Shown one piece after another: positions 61,794-64,000 of a stretch of DNA of 64,000 nt. The position numbers were made by a program, and so were the translations under genes. Source of the DNA: Candidatus Thiodictyon syntrophicum (lineage in GTDB: Bacteria; Pseudomonadota; Gammaproteobacteria; Chromatiales; Chromatiaceae); assembly GCF_002813775.1 (NCBI RefSeq), contig NZ_CP020370.1:1641501-1705500 (forward strand). Direction: 5' to 3'. Under the pieces are notes generated by a model that was given only the letters and a program-made list of their open reading frames with translations, was not told where the DNA came from and searched no databases. The number at the start of each line of letters is the position of its first letter. The first letter of the stretch is position 1.

Positions 61794-62325
61794 CACCCGA
61801 CCCTTGCTGATCGTTGATGACGACGGTCACTATCGGGAGGTGCTGGCGCGCTCCCTGACCCGCCGGGGATTTCAGGTCTGCGCGGTCGGCACGGCCTTGG
61901 CCGCCTTGGTCGCCTGCCGGGAACAGGATCCCGAGTACATCGTCCTCGATCTCAATCTCGCGGGGGAGTCCGGCCTCAACCTCATCGCGCCCTTGCTGGC
62001 GATCTCGCCGGGCACCCGGATCCTTGTTCTCACCGGCTATGCCAGCATTCCCACCGTGGTCAGTGCAATGAAACTTGGTGCTGCTCACTACCTTGCCAAA
62101 CCAGCGGATACGACGGATATTCTTCGCGCCTTGGCGGATGACGGCAGTGAGGCGGCACAACTGCCCGTCGACCAACGCATGACCGTGCAGAACATGGAAT
62201 GGGAGTACATCCGGCGCATCCTGACCGAACACGGCGGCAACATTGCGGCGACCGCCCGCGCCCTCAAAATGCACCGCCGTACGCTCCAGCGCAAACTCTC
62301 CAAACGACGCCCCACCGCGTCGTGA
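61783..62325 (+). CDS. regA: RegA/PrrA-family response regulator
   Basis: The start chosen is ATG 61783, which overlaps the regB end by 11 bp and has GGAGGTTACGG upstream. The 180-residue product has a receiver (RPLLIVDDDGHYREVLARSL; YIVLDLNLAGESGLNL with the phosphoacceptor Asp; VLTGYASIPTVVSAMKLGA) and a short Fis-type helix-turn-helix (HGGNIAATARALKMHRRTLQ, then RKLSKRRP), which is the compact RegA layout without a sigma-54-interacting domain. It forms the output of the RegB sensor; the target genes lie elsewhere. Confidence 0.95.
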   Translation: MANDTRPLLIVDDDGHYREVLARSLTRRGFQVCAVGTALAALVACREQDPEYIVLDLNLAGESGLNLIAPLLAISPGTRILVLTGYASIPTVVSAMKLGAAHYLAKPADTTDILRALADDGSEAAQLPVDQRMTVQNMEWEYIRRILTEHGGNIAATARALKMHRRTLQRKLSKRRPTAS

Positions 62326-62348
62326 GCGATTACGCGCTCCCTTGCGGT

Positions 62349-64000
62349 TCAAAATGTCACGGTCACACCGGCATAGATGGAGCGGCCCGGTCCGGGGACG
62401 GGGGTGCCCCATTGAGGTTGATTGGGCGCCGGTGGTATGGTCATCGTCGTGCCCTGACCAACATAGGCCCCGCCCAGGGGCAGGTCATAGGCGCGGTCGA
62501 ACAGGTTGGCGATGCCGACTTCCAGACTCCAGGTCTTCTTCTCATAGCGGCTGCGCAGGTGGACAAGCCCATAGCCCGCGGTCTGCATTTCATTGCGCAC
62601 CTGGGAAATATGGTCCTTGGCATCGACGAACTCGCCCTCCAGGCTGTTGCGCCAGGGACCGAGCACCTGGATCAGCGAAACCTTTGCGTTCAACGGCATG
62701 ATATTGTAGAGATTGTCGCCGGTATCCAGGTTCTCGCCTCGGGTGTAACTCGCCACGAGTTGCGCCGTGAAATCGCCGCCCCTGGTGCCGCGCGCCACCA
62801 GGTAGTGCGCGGAGAGGTCAAGGCCATAGAGTTGAGCGGATTGGTTCACATACTTGAGCACCGTGAAGTCATCGACCACGGGTACCCGGCGCGGGGCGTT
62901 CGTGGTCGAGTCCCATTGCACCGCGTCGATGTAGTCCCGCACGTAGGTGTAGTAAGGAGTTACCTTGAGGTCCCAGATAGCTTCGCCGGCATCGTGCCAG
63001 TTCGCGGTGAGGCTCAGGGTGCCGGCGACCTCCGGTTGCAGGTCAAGGTTGCCGACATAGCCGTTGCCGTCGCCGACGAAGTTGTTCATGAAGGCCGCCA
63101 TCTGCCAGGTGGACCAGGAATAGCGCTCATAAAGATTGGGCGAGCGGGTCTTTTGCGCCAGCCCCAACTCGTAGGCCTGGTTGGCGTCGGGCGTGAAACG
63201 GGCGAGCCAGGACAGGTCCCAGTTGTTGTCGGTCTGCCGGCGGGACTGGGCGTTGAAGAGCGCTGCATCACGGGTTTGGTTGCCGAGGCCGCCGCTGCCA
63301 CTGGTCGGGTAGGTCGCGAGGTTGTAGCCGTGCACCGGGCCTGCATTCATGTCCAGGTTCTCGAAGCGCAGGCCCAGGGTGTTGGTCCAACGTTCCTGGC
63401 GAATCTCCCACTCGCCAAAGAGGGCGAAGCGGTTGCGCTGCCCATCGTTGATGTTCCAGAAGGTGAAAGGCCACATGCCGGCGCCGGAGGGGCGCCACCA
63501 ATCGTCCAGGCGATAGTTCTGGTACTCGGCGCCGAGGCGCAAGAGATGCTCCAGGGACAGTGGGATAGCGGCGCTGATGGCGACCCCGGTGTTCTTGCCG
63601 TCCGTGTCCATCGGCATGCCCGCGGCACATCCCACCATCATGCCCTTGACGACTTTGATACCGGAGATCGGCGCGCAGGGCATACCGTTGAGCGCGGTGT
63701 CGCCGCCGGAGCCGCTCGGTGGCTGTCCGGGGCCGTACCAGAACCGCTTATCGTCGCCGAAATCCATTTCATGTTGGGTGTGTTCGTAATAGACCCGTGC
63801 CTGCAGGGTGCCCCAGCCCTGGTCGCCGGTATAGGCCAGGTTGAACTGGTCGCTCAGGTTATCCGTCATATCCATCCGCTGATTCGGATAGTTCTCATAG
63901 GGGATGTGTTGATTGCCGTAGGTGAAGCTGACCAGATTGCGGTCGTTCTTCCACGCGAATTTGACGGACTGATTGATGGCCTCAAAGGCGGTGGAGCCCA
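62349..64000 (-). CDS. TonB-dependent outer-membrane receptor, C-terminal part (5' end beyond window)
   Basis: The frame is open from the last bases of the window to the stop at 62349, giving about 550 C-terminal residues; the plug domain and TonB box lie outside. Typical beta-barrel features are alternating aromatic/polar strands, WTNTLGLRFENLDMN, LSWLARFTPDANQAYELGLA, QKTRSPNLYERYSW, the usual LFDRAYDLPLGGAYVGQG near the end, and a terminal Phe (YAGVTVTF). The loop with two Cys, Met-rich flanks and MPCAP/CAAGMPMD may bind a metal; this resembles copper- or siderophore-type receptors but the ligand is open. Convergent with regA, 23 bp apart. Confidence 0.92.
   Translation of the reverse strand, partial: GSTAFEAINQSVKFAWKNDRNLVSFTYGNQHIPYENYPNQRMDMTDNLSDQFNLAYTGDQGWGTLQARVYYEHTQHEMDFGDDKRFWYGPGQPPSGSGGDTALNGMPCAPISGIKVVKGMMVGCAAGMPMDTDGKNTGVAISAAIPLSLEHLLRLGAEYQNYRLDDWWRPSGAGMWPFTFWNINDGQRNRFALFGEWEIRQERWTNTLGLRFENLDMNAGPVHGYNLATYPTSGSGGLGNQTRDAALFNAQSRRQTDNNWDLSWLARFTPDANQAYELGLAQKTRSPNLYERYSWSTWQMAAFMNNFVGDGNGYVGNLDLQPEVAGTLSLTANWHDAGEAIWDLKVTPYYTYVRDYIDAVQWDSTTNAPRRVPVVDDFTVLKYVNQSAQLYGLDLSAHYLVARGTRGGDFTAQLVASYTRGENLDTGDNLYNIMPLNAKVSLIQVLGPWRNSLEGEFVDAKDHISQVRNEMQTAGYGLVHLRSRYEKKTWSLEVGIANLFDRAYDLPLGGAYVGQGTTMTIPPAPNQPQWGTPVPGPGRSIYAGVTVTF

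Overview
The window is G+C-rich bacterial DNA with dense genes and Shine-Dalgarno starts. It looks like a gammaproteobacterium, most likely a purple sulfur bacterium (Chromatiaceae or relative). This is inferred from a RegB/RegA redox pair, a pyruvate:ferredoxin-type oxidoreductase operon, an ArsR repressor with the cysteine spacing of the persulfide sensors SqrR/BigR, a PEP-CTERM exported protein behind a sigma-54 promoter, and heavy proliferation of Uma2 and Rpn (PD-(D/E)XK) nuclease-like genes. No rRNA, tRNA or CRISPR array was seen. Genus-level placement is not supported by the sequence alone.

Layout: 0-2.4 kb, yeaH (partial) and ycgB/spoVR, a stress operon. 2.5-7.2 kb, an L,D-transpeptidase, a small secreted protein and an LruC-domain secreted protein. 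7.4-11.9 kb, a signalling block in which three genes have lost central domains: a DUF4118-PAS protein without kinase, a frameshifted hybrid kinase without its phosphoacceptor-His domain, and an HD-GYP protein without most of its receiver. A histidine phosphatase is embedded there. 12.1-16.7 kb, a four-gene 2-oxoacid:acceptor oxidoreductase operon ending in an NAD(P)H/FAD/ferredoxin subunit. 16.7-23.2 kb, a nuclease-like island: two Uma2 genes, four Rpn copies (one truncated) plus a remnant, and a 446-bp spacer present twice. 23.6-33.6 kb, a polysaccharide synthesis and export locus (Wzm/Wzt ABC exporter, asparagine synthetase, glycosyltransferases, methyltransferases, a flippase-like membrane protein); its left half is visibly less G+C-rich, suggesting transfer. 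33.6-40.7 kb, a large secreted subtilase and the PEP-CTERM protein. 40.9-50.6 kb, two small membrane proteins, three more Uma2 genes, an IS630 element with recognisable ends, and a 1285-residue FAD/Fe-S oxidoreductase. 50.6-64 kb, GNAT, LpxD paralogue, TPR protein, DUF4332 protein, a previously unmarked 55-residue membrane protein, peroxiredoxin, hybrid kinase, response regulator, SqrR-like repressor, spermidine synthase, RegB/RegA and a partial TonB-dependent receptor.

The most distinctive feature is an association between a roughly 110-bp two-hairpin palindromic element (REPIN-like; core hairpin CGGACGGGGC-GAAT-GCCCCGTCCG) and Uma2/Rpn genes: most copies lie about 45-100 bp upstream of one of these genes. 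In addition, four Uma2 genes carry a conserved short upstream reading frame overlapping their start. A second interspersed family, built from (GTCGTT)n and (AACGAC)n arms, occurs three times, two copies being near-identical over about 150 bp in opposite orientation.

All calls come from reading sequence and translated motifs; no database search was run. Start codons differing from the longest frame were chosen from RBS, signal peptide or family N-terminus and are noted.
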